Program-made: the position numbers and the translations under genes
In this document: positions 1 to 7,597 of the stretch, one piece after another
Layout: each line of letters starts with the position of its first letter
Position numbering within the stretch: position 1 is the stretch's first letter
Notes under the pieces: model-generated
What the model saw: the letters and a program-made list of their open reading frames with translations, nothing else
The model's database searches: none
What the model was told of the DNA's origin: nothing
Assembly (NCBI RefSeq): GCF_937920395.1
Contig: NZ_CALEVF010000207.1
Coordinates: 1 to 26,617 of the forward strand
Direction of reading: 5' to 3'
Source of the DNA: an uncultured Clostridium sp.
Lineage (GTDB): Bacteria > Bacillota > Clostridia > Clostridiales > Clostridiaceae
DNA: 26,617 bases

Positions 1-485
1 TTAATGCTGGTATAGCAGGCGCTAAAAGTGTACTTGGTGTAGATATATCTGAATACGCGGTAGAATTCTCAAGAAAAAATGCAGAACTTAACGGCCTTGA
101 GGATATTGTTAAATTCGAATGCCACAATGCCTTTGATATATTAAGAGAATGGTCAAGAGAAGAAAAAAGGCAATATGATGTAGTAATACTAGACCCTCCA
201 GCTTTTACAAAATCTCGTTCCACAATAGATGGAGCAACAAGGGGCTACAAAGAAATTAACCTACGTGGTATGAAATTAGTTAAGCCAGGTGGATATCTTG
301 TAACTTGCTCTTGCTCTCACTTTATGAAACCTGATATGTTTGCAGATACTATTGCTGATGCAGCTCTAGATGCTAAAAGAACATTAAGACAAGTAGAATT
401 TAGAACTCAAGCAGCAGATCATCCAATACTTTGGAATTCTGATGAATCTTACTACTTAAAGTTCTACATATTCCAAGTGGTATAA
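1..485 (+). CDS. rlmI: Class I SAM-dependent rRNA methyltransferase, RlmI-like (5'-truncated by window edge)
   Basis: The reading frame is open from base 3 and stops with TAA at 483-485, giving the last 160 residues; the start lies left of the window. The visible part contains the end of a Rossmann SAM-binding fold (GVDIS, acidic residue after strand 2), then the catalytic-type motif LDPPAFTKSR, then YKEINLRGMKLVKPGG and TCSCSHFM. The DPPxF motif and CSCS-type segment are typical of the RlmI/RlmK (YccW) family, which makes 5-methylcytosine in 23S rRNA. In complete members an N-terminal PUA domain precedes this part; it is not visible here. No obvious terminator follows directly; a large palindromic element begins 19 bases after the stop. 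Family assignment is firm; the exact target nucleotide is inferred. Confidence 0.88.
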   Translation, partial: NAGIAGAKSVLGVDISEYAVEFSRKNAELNGLEDIVKFECHNAFDILREWSREEKRQYDVVILDPPAFTKSRSTIDGATRGYKEINLRGMKLVKPGGYLVTCSCSHFMKPDMFADTIADAALDAKRTLRQVEFRTQAADHPILWNSDESYYLKFYIFQVV

Positions 486-503
486 AGTAAAAGAAATATG
501 TCC

Positions 504-745
504 GTATGACATTCACCTGCATGACTTGCAATAAGAACTTGAATTACAAAATCCCATTAAGGGCTTCTAATGTTTTGTTCATGTAAAATTCTCTGACGCT
601 CACATTCGGATTCCTGCCTCAGGTTTGCTAGCCTGACGTCCTGTCAGGCTCACGAGAATTTTTCATTTACGAAACAAGAACTCCTAAATGGGATTTCAAT
701 ATTTCTGCTTTTCTTATTGCAAATCACTTCCGGTGAAAGTCATAC
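504..745. repeat. Large imperfect palindromic element of about 240 bp, possible MITE or structured RNA
   Basis: This fills most of the 408-base gap between rlmI and comB. The two arms pair around a centre near 624. Examples are 504-510 (GTATGAC) with 739-745, 527-538 (TTGCAATAAGAA) with 711-722, 549-558 (AAATCCCATT) with 687-696, and 588-593 (ATTCTC) with 654-659. The apical part (about 594-653) has its own perfect small hairpin, AGCCTGAC at 630-637 with GTCAGGCT at 643-650. It is visibly richer in G and C than the flanks, and no long ORF runs through it. The mirrored layout with an internal hairpin suggests a non-coding mobile repeat or a folded RNA. It contains no transposase, and I cannot count its copies in the genome. 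Confidence 0.75.
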
Positions 746-787
746 TATTATGTATTTACACTAAGTTATATCTAAGAGTCTACAGAT

Positions 788-808
788 AAAAAAATTAGTA
801 CTGCTAAT
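788..808 (-). terminator. Weak candidate terminator downstream of comB
   Basis: Read on the minus strand, a short stem ATTAG-CAGTA-CTAAT is followed directly by a run of seven T. The stem has only five pairs, so this is a weak candidate. It lies about 90 bases after the comB stop. Confidence 0.35.
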
Positions 809-893
809 GCTTGTTCAAATGCATTTTACGTAATATATACTTTTTTATTTCTTTATAAACCACTTAATATCCAATCCCATCTGTATAATCTAC

Positions 894-1598
894 TTATAAT
901 ATAGTTCCATCTTTATATTCTGGAACAATGTCTATAATATCCTTTTGACAGCAATATTCTAAATCTGAAGAGAGTCCTAACTTCATAATTGTTTTATAGT
1001 GATTGGCATATTTTATAAAAGTATGAATATCTTCATTGTTTTTGTATATGTAATGAGAAGTTACGGCTATGTCTGAAAGCTTTGCCTCTGATAGTTTTAA
1101 TACACAATCTATTATATACCCACTACATAAAAAATCATCTATAGAAAATTCACCATAAGTCCCCGCATTAACTATTACTACATCCTTATTTAAGGATACT
1201 ATTCTTGTTGCAATGGCTTTGGCATTTAGCATTGACCCTATTAGGATGTTACTAGCCCCTCTGCAGCCTTTTATAGCTTTAGTCCCATTAGTAGTAGTCA
1301 TTACAAGTGTTTTGCCTTCAATGGACTTTCTGGTGTATTCAAGTGGAGAATTAGAATAATGAAAGCCTTCTATTTTCAATGCATTTCTCTCCCCCCCAAG
1401 CATAAACTCTTCTTTACTATTTTTAACAATTTCAGATGCATCCTCCACCGTCAAAACAGGAATTACACCCTTACATCCATTATTCATTGCAGTAACTATT
1501 ACGCTAGTTGCTCTAAGCATATCTATTACTACCACAATCTTATTTTTTATTTTTTCCTTTTTTATATCATCAGCAGAAATTATTATATCTATTTTCAT
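894..1598 (-). CDS. comB: ComB-family 2-phosphosulfolactate phosphatase homologue
   Basis: This is a 234-residue protein of normal ComB length with an ATG start and an AGGGGAT ribosome site about 8 bases upstream. The N-terminus has the family pattern [17 protein letters not shown] (residues 22-38), followed by GGERN, then TTTNGTKAI and [18 protein letters not shown]. In methanogens ComB removes phosphate from 2-phosphosulfolactate on the way to coenzyme M, using Mg2+. No other coenzyme M or sulfolactate gene is visible here, so the clostridial substrate is unknown; a sulfolactate-like product is only a possibility. The gene stands alone, with its own likely promoter near 1647-1676 and a weak terminator at 788-808. 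The family call is strong, the substrate is not. Confidence 0.88.
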   Translation of the reverse strand: MKIDIIISADDIKKEKIKNKIVVVIDMLRATSVIVTAMNNGCKGVIPVLTVEDASEIVKNSKEEFMLGGERNALKIEGFHYSNSPLEYTRKSIEGKTLVMTTTNGTKAIKGCRGASNILIGSMLNAKAIATRIVSLNKDVVIVNAGTYGEFSIDDFLCSGYIIDCVLKLSEAKLSDIAVTSHYIYKNNEDIHTFIKYANHYKTIMKLGLSSDLEYCCQKDIIDIVPEYKDGTIL

Positions 1599-1646
1599 AT
1601 TCTCTATCCCCTTTTCAATTATAATGGTTCGATGTTACCTAACATA

Positions 1647-1676
1647 ATTATAACACCATCATTTTCCTTATAACAA
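1647..1676 (-). promoter_or_regulatory. Candidate sigma-A promoter for comB
   Basis: Read on the minus strand, TTGTTA (1671-1676) is followed after 18 bases by an extended -10, TGT-TATAAT (TATAAT at 1647-1652). The -10 ends about 49 bases before the comB ATG. The -35 matches consensus at only four of six bases; position and the perfect -10 are the main support. Confidence 0.4.
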
Positions 1677-1718
1677 ATAAAAGACTTCATAGGGAGTTTA
1701 ACTATCCCTATGAAGTCT
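1677..1718 (-). terminator. Intrinsic terminator of the ABC-ATPase/CdaR operon
   Basis: A perfect 14-bp stem is formed by 1682-1695 (AGACTTCATAGGGA) and 1705-1718, with a nine-base loop. On the minus strand it is followed by TTTTATTT. It lies about 120 bases downstream of the regulator stop at 1837 and also insulates comB from readthrough. Confidence 0.7.
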
Positions 1719-1727
1719 CTTTCATTA

Positions 1728-1749
1728 CATCACCACAGGTGATGCCTTT
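1728..1749 (+). terminator. Small hairpin with T-run facing the plus strand
   Basis: CATCACC (1728-1734) pairs with GGTGATG (1738-1744) around a three-base loop, followed on the plus strand by CCTTTTT. No plus-strand gene lies upstream, so its use as a terminator is uncertain. It may block antisense transcription or simply extend the neighbouring minus-strand hairpin. Confidence 0.35.
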
Positions 1750-1836
1750 TTGCAATATTACTTTTTTTCTTAGTTAATGCTATCAAAAGTATTCAATCAA
1801 TATATACTTTCGTTATTGCATATCTAAGAAAAAAAG

Positions 1837-2787
1837 TTACTCTACCTTATTTCCCTTCCATATCAGAAAGGCTATAAGAAATACTGATGCATCTTTGAAA
1901 TTTCTAATATCAAAATTTGTTTCTTTCTTAATTTTATCCAGTCTATAAATTAATGTATTCCTATGAACATATAACTTTCTAGCTGCATCACTTATATTAA
2001 GACCACAATCCACAAATTGCTCAATAGTTACAATCATTTGACTATCAAAAGCATCAAATTTATCTTTTAACATATATAACAGTTCTTGCTTAATCTTAGG
2101 ATCTATATTGTATACAATTTTTTCAAATAACATCTTATTGTAATTAAATATATGATCTTTTATATCAAATTTTTTACCAAATATCATGCACTCTATTGCA
2201 TCATTATATGCTTTCTTAATTCCCTTTATATCATAAGTTATATCACCATAACTCACATAGCATTCACAATACAAATCAGATGATATAGATTCCTTAATAC
2301 TTTCTATATGTTGCTGGACTTCAGAAAATTCACCAATTACGATTATGATATCATTATATATTAAACTTACAACTACCTCATTATCATATATTTGTTTTAT
2401 GATATTCAAAGCTTCATACTTACTTCCATTAACACTTATCAATATAACATAACATCCATTTTTAAGAAAAGGTAAATTTATATTAATGTTATCAATTGAA
2501 ATTTCTCTATTCTCTAAGATATCAATAACCGCTTGCTCCTTAGATAAAAAGAGTTGGGTATACTTATTTTCGATAGTATATTTGAGCAAAGCTATACAAT
2601 TTTCATACTGCTTTTCTAAACTAATTATGCTTGTAACACTTCCAAGCATAATAGAAAAGTTAGTTATATGTGAATTTTTAACATCTAAGTCACTGGTATA
2701 TAGTAAGTTACCATCCTGGGTAACTACATTAAATGGTATTTTTGAAGAACGACTTAAATTTTTTAAGAATTCAGTAAAATTGTACAT
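1837..2787 (-). CDS. CdaR/PucR-family transcriptional regulator
   Basis: This is a 316-residue protein starting at ATG 2787 with an AGGGGGCGAC-type ribosome site. The C-terminal 60 residues form the PucR-type helix-turn-helix, with the segment LNISDAARKLYVHRNTLIYR and then LDKIKKETNFDIRNFKDA. The middle (about residues 100-200) resembles the GGDEF-like region found in CdaR proteins, including VSYGDITYDIKGIKKAYNDA. Members activate genes for sugar-acid, purine or polyol use in response to a small ligand. It starts 13 bases after the stop of the MsmX/UgpC-type ATPase gene, so the two are almost certainly co-transcribed and the regulator may control that transporter component. The ligand is not predictable from the sequence. 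Confidence 0.85.
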   Translation of the reverse strand: MYNFTEFLKNLSRSSKIPFNVVTQDGNLLYTSDLDVKNSHITNFSIMLGSVTSIISLEKQYENCIALLKYTIENKYTQLFLSKEQAVIDILENREISIDNININLPFLKNGCYVILISVNGSKYEALNIIKQIYDNEVVVSLIYNDIIIVIGEFSEVQQHIESIKESISSDLYCECYVSYGDITYDIKGIKKAYNDAIECMIFGKKFDIKDHIFNYNKMLFEKIVYNIDPKIKQELLYMLKDKFDAFDSQMIVTIEQFVDCGLNISDAARKLYVHRNTLIYRLDKIKKETNFDIRNFKDASVFLIAFLIWKGNKVE

Positions 2788-2800
2788 TTTCAGTCGCCCC

Positions 2801-3910
2801 CTATATTATCGTGTTTTCAGTTTCCTTATCAAATATATGAATTTTATTTATATCCAAAGCAATTTTAATTTTATCTCCAACCTTAGCCATAGATGATCCA
2901 TTAACCCTTACGACTATGTTTGTATCTCCTTTTGACATATAAATATTAGTCTCTGCTCCCATAAGTTCTACAACTTCAACCTTAGCTTCTACAATTGCAT
3001 CTTTATGAGCCTCAATGAAAGTAGCACCATCATCGATATCTTCTGGTCTAATTCCCATTATAACAGTTTTACCTATATATGATTTTTCTCTTAAAATTTT
3101 AGCTTTATCCTTTGGAATCACTAAAGTTTCATTATCAAAAGTAATTATAATTTCACCATCTTTTTCTAAAATCTTAGCATCCATAAAATTCATTTGAGGG
3201 CTTCCTATAAATCCAGCAACAAATATATTAACTGGGTGCTCATATATATTATGTGGAGTATCTACTTGTTGAGCTAACCCATCTTTCATTACAACTATTC
3301 TTGTTCCCATAGTCATAGCTTCTGTTTGATCATGAGTTACATATACAAATGTTGTTTGAAGTTTGTGATGTAGTTTTGATATTTCTGTTCTCATTTGTAC
3401 TCTAAGTTTAGCATCTAGATTTGATAGTGGCTCGTCCATTAAGAATACCTTTGGATTTCTTACTATTGCTCTTCCAAGTGCTACTCTTTGTCTTTGTCCA
3501 CCTGATAATGCTTTGGGTTTTCTATCAAGTAAATGTTCTATATCAAGTGTTTTAGCTACATCAGTAACTTTTTTCTTTATTTCATCTTTTGGCATTTTTC
3601 TTAATTTTAATCCAAATGCCATATTATCATATACAGTCATATGAGGATATAATGCATAGTTCTGAAAAACCATTGCTATATCTCTATCCTTAGGTGCTAC
3701 GTCATTTACGATTTTATCGCCAATATATATTTCACCTTTTGATATCTCTTCAAGACCTGCTATCATTCTTAACGTTGTTGATTTACCACACCCTGAAGGT
3801 CCTACGAAAACTATAAACTCTTTATCTTCTATTTCAAGATTAAAATCCTTAACCGCTGTTACATTGCCATCATAAACCTTGTATATGTGTCTTAATGATA
3901 AACTTGACAT
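2801..3910 (-). CDS. ugpC: ABC transporter ATP-binding protein, MsmX/UgpC/MalK family (sugar uptake)
   Basis: This 369-residue protein has every ABC ATPase motif: Walker A GPSGCGKST (residues 37-45), Q-loop VFQNYALYPHMTV, signature LSGGQRQ (135-141), Walker B VFLMDE (155-160) and switch His193 in VTHDQTEAMT. A C-terminal regulatory OB-fold region of about 130 residues with GIRPEDI marks the CUT1 carbohydrate subfamily. In Firmicutes one such ATPase (MsmX) often energises several sugar importers. No permease or binding-protein gene is nearby, which fits a shared ATPase. The start is ATG 3910 with AGGGGGA upstream. It is the first gene of a two-gene operon with the CdaR-like regulator. The symbol could equally be msmX or malK. 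Confidence 0.93.
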   Translation of the reverse strand: MSSLSLRHIYKVYDGNVTAVKDFNLEIEDKEFIVFVGPSGCGKSTTLRMIAGLEEISKGEIYIGDKIVNDVAPKDRDIAMVFQNYALYPHMTVYDNMAFGLKLRKMPKDEIKKKVTDVAKTLDIEHLLDRKPKALSGGQRQRVALGRAIVRNPKVFLMDEPLSNLDAKLRVQMRTEISKLHHKLQTTFVYVTHDQTEAMTMGTRIVVMKDGLAQQVDTPHNIYEHPVNIFVAGFIGSPQMNFMDAKILEKDGEIIITFDNETLVIPKDKAKILREKSYIGKTVIMGIRPEDIDDGATFIEAHKDAIVEAKVEVVELMGAETNIYMSKGDTNIVVRVNGSSMAKVGDKIKIALDINKIHIFDKETENTII

Positions 3911-4016
3911 AATATATTCCCCCTATATGTTTGTTTTAATGATTTTCAATATAAGTATATTGTAATCCTTTAAATCATATATATCTATTCTCAATACCCC
4001 CAAAAGTGATGAAGTT

Positions 4017-4038
4017 AATTTGTAGAAAGATACAAATT
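4017..4038. repeat. 8-bp inverted repeat upstream of the ABC ATPase gene
   Basis: AATTTGTA (4017-4024) and TACAAATT (4031-4038) are separated by six bases. It lies about 107 bases upstream of the ATPase start and 37 bases beyond the stop of the radical SAM gene. No T-run follows on the minus strand, so an operator for a dimeric regulator fits as well as a weak hairpin. Confidence 0.35.
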
Positions 4039-4074
4039 GTCACTATAGTAATATAGAACTTGTTTATTTTAAAA

Positions 4075-5004
4075 TTACTCTATAAAATTTTTACCTTGAT
4101 ATAAATCTAACTCCTTCAGTTTATTGTCTATTGCATTTAAGACTTCCCATTTTTTTAAACTCCACATAGGGCCTATTAATAGCTCCCTTGGCGAGTCACC
4201 AGTTAATCTATGAATAACCATATTAGGTGGAAGCATAGATATTGTTTTACAAATAATATCAACATATTCATCTTGTGTTAGAAACTTAAGTTTTTTTTGT
4301 TTATAGAGTTCCACCATAGGTGTGTTTTCTATAAGATAAAGTAAATGTAGCTTTATGCCTTTTATGTTTTTATGTGAAACATAATCGATTGTTTTAAGCA
4401 TATCCTGAGTACTTTCCCCGGGAAGTCCAAAAATAGTATGAACCACCACATCAATATTTCTTTTATTAAGATTAGTTAATGCCTCTTCAAACTTACATAA
4501 TTTATAACCTCTATTAATAATTTTTGCACTTTTATCTGAGCTCGTCTGAAGACCTAATTCTACCCACGTATATACTCTGTTTGAATATTCCTCTATGAGA
4601 TCTAATACATCATCATCTAAACAATCTGGTCTTGTCGCAATAGCAAGAGCTACTACACCCTCTTGTGATACCGCTTCCTCGTATTTCTGTCTTAATACGC
4701 AAGCACTATCATATGTATTTGTATAAGCTTGAAAATAAGCAATATACTTATCCGATTTCCATTTCTTACTCATCATAATCTTTATATCTTCAAATTGTTT
4801 TGTAATAGAAAATGTCCTATTCCCAGCGAAATCTCCAGAACCCCTGTCACTACAAAACAAACAACCGCCACTACTTATAGTTCCATCTCTATTAGGACAA
4901 GAAAATCCACCATCTAAAGCAATTTTAAAAACCTTACTACCAAATTTTTCTCTTAAAAAATAATTTAAACTATTGTATCTTTTGCCATTCCATGAATTCT
5001 CCAT
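4075..5004 (-). CDS. TIGR01212-family radical SAM protein (YtqA-like)
   Basis: This 309-residue protein has ATG at 5004 and an AGGAAG site upstream. The cluster motif is a wide-spaced one, CPNRDGTISSGGCLFC: Cys36, Cys48 and Cys51 (C-x11-C-x2-C) in place of the usual CxxxCxxC. That spacing, plus GGFSCPNRDG, ATRPDCL and TIFGLPGES, is characteristic of the YtqA/YhcC group related to the Elp3/MiaB radical SAM folds. It should bind a 4Fe-4S cluster and cleave S-adenosylmethionine. The group's substrate is not established to my knowledge, though a role in RNA modification has been suggested. It stands alone, 70 bases beyond a terminator for the next gene upstream. Confidence 0.88.
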   Translation of the reverse strand: MENSWNGKRYNSLNYFLREKFGSKVFKIALDGGFSCPNRDGTISSGGCLFCSDRGSGDFAGNRTFSITKQFEDIKIMMSKKWKSDKYIAYFQAYTNTYDSACVLRQKYEEAVSQEGVVALAIATRPDCLDDDVLDLIEEYSNRVYTWVELGLQTSSDKSAKIINRGYKLCKFEEALTNLNKRNIDVVVHTIFGLPGESTQDMLKTIDYVSHKNIKGIKLHLLYLIENTPMVELYKQKKLKFLTQDEYVDIICKTISMLPPNMVIHRLTGDSPRELLIGPMWSLKKWEVLNAIDNKLKELDLYQGKNFIE

Positions 5005-5059
5005 TAGATTCTTCCTTTCTTATTTAATCATCTCCTACGGAGCTGACATATTAAAATAA

Positions 5060-5083
5060 ATAACTAGCCCTTAGACTAGTTAT
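5060..5083 (-). terminator. Intrinsic terminator of the lipoprotein gene
   Basis: ATAACTAG (5060-5067) pairs with CTAGTTAT (5076-5083). On the minus strand it is followed by TTATTTTA; the plus-strand side also has a T-run (CTATTTTTT), so it could work both ways. It lies about 55 bases after the lipoprotein stop. Confidence 0.55.
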
Positions 5084-5136
5084 CTATTTTTTAAACTTAA
5101 GTTAATTATACCTTATCTCTACAAAGCGTGTATTAA

Positions 5137-6210
5137 TTATAGTTTTTTTACGGTAAAATCCTTTAAACTTAATTCCCATTTCCCAATAATATTTCCTTCT
5201 GCCCCATTACCATTTGATTTAGGGATTACTTCATATGTCATACTATCCTCCCCAAAAGAAGAAAATATTATTTGAACTTTTTCTATAGGATAATATTTTT
5301 CAAAATTAATTGGAATCATATCCCCATTTTCTACTTTATAAACTCCGATACATTTTCCATTTTTCTCGCTATTATATTGCACAAGTAAAAATTTTTCATC
5401 TGTTGAAAATATCATAAACTCCACTTTGCAATTAAATAATAAATCTATTGGTACTAAATCCTTTCCTATTGGTTTTTCTTTAGCCATTACTCCAGATCCA
5501 CCTGATTCACCACCTTGTGATGATTGATCAACATTTCCCTGAACTTCAAGAGATTCATCGATATTGACAATACCTATAAAAGAATTTTTATTATAAGTGC
5601 TAAATGCAATTTTATCTCCTTCATAGCTAAAATTAATAGGTCCAAAAGATTTTAATGGTACCATTGTTTTGTATAACCTTGCTCCATCATTTTTTGAGTA
5701 CGCATATTTAGGAATGCCAGATACATCAATAATTAAACTTGTCTTTACATTGCTTTTATCACGATATCTAATACCAGTACCTTCTATAAACGCTTCCGTT
5801 TGTTGTGTATTAGTAATTTCGCCTATTTTATATTCAGCTCCATCTTTAACAATTTTAATAGAATATTCATCCATACAAGACAATGAGCTTCCAATTGAGG
5901 TTTTAGTAACTCTCACCTTAAAAATTCCACTTTTACCAACCTCATTACTTTCTGTAACTTTATAACCTTTTATCTTCATATTACTAATCGGTAAATTAGC
6001 AGATTTACGATATAACTCCTTAGTATATAGTTTCTTACCATTTTCAAAATCTTCTTTCATTATGAAATCCATATAACTTTCAACTACATTTGTTGCACTT
6101 TTAATCTCAAAATTATTTATTTTCGTTTTCGTTTCTTCCTCTTTATTTGAACATCCCGTAATATTAACAATACAAAATAGTATTAATAAGCAACTTAAAA
6201 ATTTTTTCAA
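5137..6210 (-). CDS. Putative lipoprotein with NTF2-like and TolB-like halves
   Basis: I chose TTG at 6210 because GAAGGGAG lies eight bases upstream and translation then begins MKKFLSCLLILFCIVNITGC, a clean signal peptide with lipobox ITGC and Cys20 as the lipidated residue. A TTG six codons earlier is in frame but would overlap the ribosome site. The mature 338 residues fall into two parts. About 25-125 look like an NTF2/DUF4878-type domain (SYMDFIMKEDFENGKKLYTKELY). The rest carries propeller-like repeats (FSYEGDKIAFS, FSTDEKFLLVQY, FSSFGEDSMTYEV), with a Gly/Ser-rich linker near 225-240. I do not recognise a named family. It is divergent from the YkvI-like gene across an extremely AT-rich 240-base spacer that should hold both promoters. 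Confidence 0.75.
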   Translation of the reverse strand: MKKFLSCLLILFCIVNITGCSNKEEETKTKINNFEIKSATNVVESYMDFIMKEDFENGKKLYTKELYRKSANLPISNMKIKGYKVTESNEVGKSGIFKVRVTKTSIGSSLSCMDEYSIKIVKDGAEYKIGEITNTQQTEAFIEGTGIRYRDKSNVKTSLIIDVSGIPKYAYSKNDGARLYKTMVPLKSFGPINFSYEGDKIAFSTYNKNSFIGIVNIDESLEVQGNVDQSSQGGESGGSGVMAKEKPIGKDLVPIDLLFNCKVEFMIFSTDEKFLLVQYNSEKNGKCIGVYKVENGDMIPINFEKYYPIEKVQIIFSSFGEDSMTYEVIPKSNGNGAEGNIIGKWELSLKDFTVKKL

Positions 6211-6452
6211 TATTTTCACTCCCTTCAATTCATTTTTAATTATAAAAATTATAGTTACAAAAATGATTAATATTTATAAATTAAAATAATTTATTATAAT
6301 TATAGTTTCCCTCAAATTATATTTTTAATTTATATAATTAATATTTTTTATTGAAATTATTGTTTATTATCAAATAACACACATATATTTATAAATATAA
6401 TCATTTTATTTAAATGTTAGCCTTAATTTAATAATATTGTGGAGGAGATATC

Positions 6453-7526
6453 TTGAAAAAAACAATCGGTTTAATATTTCAAACTGCGGCTGTATTTATT
6501 GGTACCATAGTAGGAGCAGGCCTTGCTTCTGGTCAAGAAATAACTCAATTTTTCAGCACTTACGGATATGTAAGTTTTTGGGGGATTCTCGTATGTTGTT
6601 TGATTTATATTGTAATAAGTTCAATTATTGTTTCTATTAGTCTAAAATATAAATTAAGCTCCTATACTGAGCTTATAACTCTCGTAAGTCCAGGTTTTTT
6701 TGGTATAATCACAGACATATTCACAAGCTTTTTTTTAGTAAGTGGTGCTGCCGTTATACTCGCTGGAAGTGGCGCACTTCTTCATCAATATTTTGGAATT
6801 TCAAAATGGGTGGGTATTTTACTTATGTCAATAATTTCTTTATATACGGTACTTAAAGATACTAAGGGATTGATAACTATAAATTCTTTTATAGTTCCAA
6901 CCCTAATTACGATTATTGTAACCATATTTGTTTTATACTTATTTTTTTATAGAGATATGGTAAGTGTTACTTATATAAAACAAATTCCATCTTATAAAGA
7001 TAATATTATACCAAGCCAATGGTTTTTTTCAGCTTTGCTTTACGCCGGTTTTAATATGTTATGTTGTAGTGGTGTACTCGTCCCTTTAAGTCAAGAAATC
7101 AAATCTAAACGAGTACTTATTCCTGGTGTTATATTAGGTGCATTAGGTCTAACTGTTTTATGCTATTTAATAAATATAATGCTTTTACTAAATATACCTC
7201 AAATTTTTAAATATGAGATTCCCCTTCTTTATATAACACACCGTTTTGGTATGTTAATGCAAATTCTTCTACTTTGTGTAATATTTTGTGAAATGTTTTC
7301 AACTGAAGTTTCCAACATTTATAGCGTCGGTAAAACTCTAGAGAAAAAGTTTAATATATCGTATAAGAAAGCTGTTTTATTAATACTAGTTATAGCTTTA
7401 CCTGTTTCTCAAATTGGTTTTAAAACTCTAATCAAAGTCCTCTATCCTGGGTTTGGTGCAATAAGTTTTATATTTTTAATTCAATGTATTTTATTTTATA
7501 AAAAAACTGCTAAAAAGCAGAATTGA
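6453..7526 (+). CDS. YkvI-like membrane transporter (APC superfamily, LeuT-type fold)
   Basis: This 357-residue, very hydrophobic protein has about ten predicted membrane segments. The start is TTG at 6453, preceded by GGAGGAG at 6441-6447. The first helix carries GTIVGAGLASGQEITQFF, a glycine-rich broken-helix motif typical of the YkvI family of the amino acid-polyamine-organocation superfamily. Other anchors are LVSGAAVILAGSGALL in helix 3 and a short basic tail KKTAKKQN. Substrate is unknown; relatives are thought to move small solutes with ions. The gene is followed after 71 bases by the PflX-like gene on the same strand, without a visible terminator between them, so the two may share a transcript. 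Confidence 0.8.
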   Translation: MKKTIGLIFQTAAVFIGTIVGAGLASGQEITQFFSTYGYVSFWGILVCCLIYIVISSIIVSISLKYKLSSYTELITLVSPGFFGIITDIFTSFFLVSGAAVILAGSGALLHQYFGISKWVGILLMSIISLYTVLKDTKGLITINSFIVPTLITIIVTIFVLYLFFYRDMVSVTYIKQIPSYKDNIIPSQWFFSALLYAGFNMLCCSGVLVPLSQEIKSKRVLIPGVILGALGLTVLCYLINIMLLLNIPQIFKYEIPLLYITHRFGMLMQILLLCVIFCEMFSTEVSNIYSVGKTLEKKFNISYKKAVLLILVIALPVSQIGFKTLIKVLYPGFGAISFIFLIQCILFYKKTAKKQN

Positions 7527-7597
7527 CATTTTATATATCAAAGTTGTACAATTCTTGTATGTTCAAAAACTTGTATTTATAAAGCAAGGAGATAACG

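Noticed and set aside
1359..1673. Plus-strand ORF of 104 codons opposite the comB start
   Set aside because: It is antisense to the conserved comB coding sequence and its translation is low-complexity Phe/Tyr/Ile/His-rich sequence.
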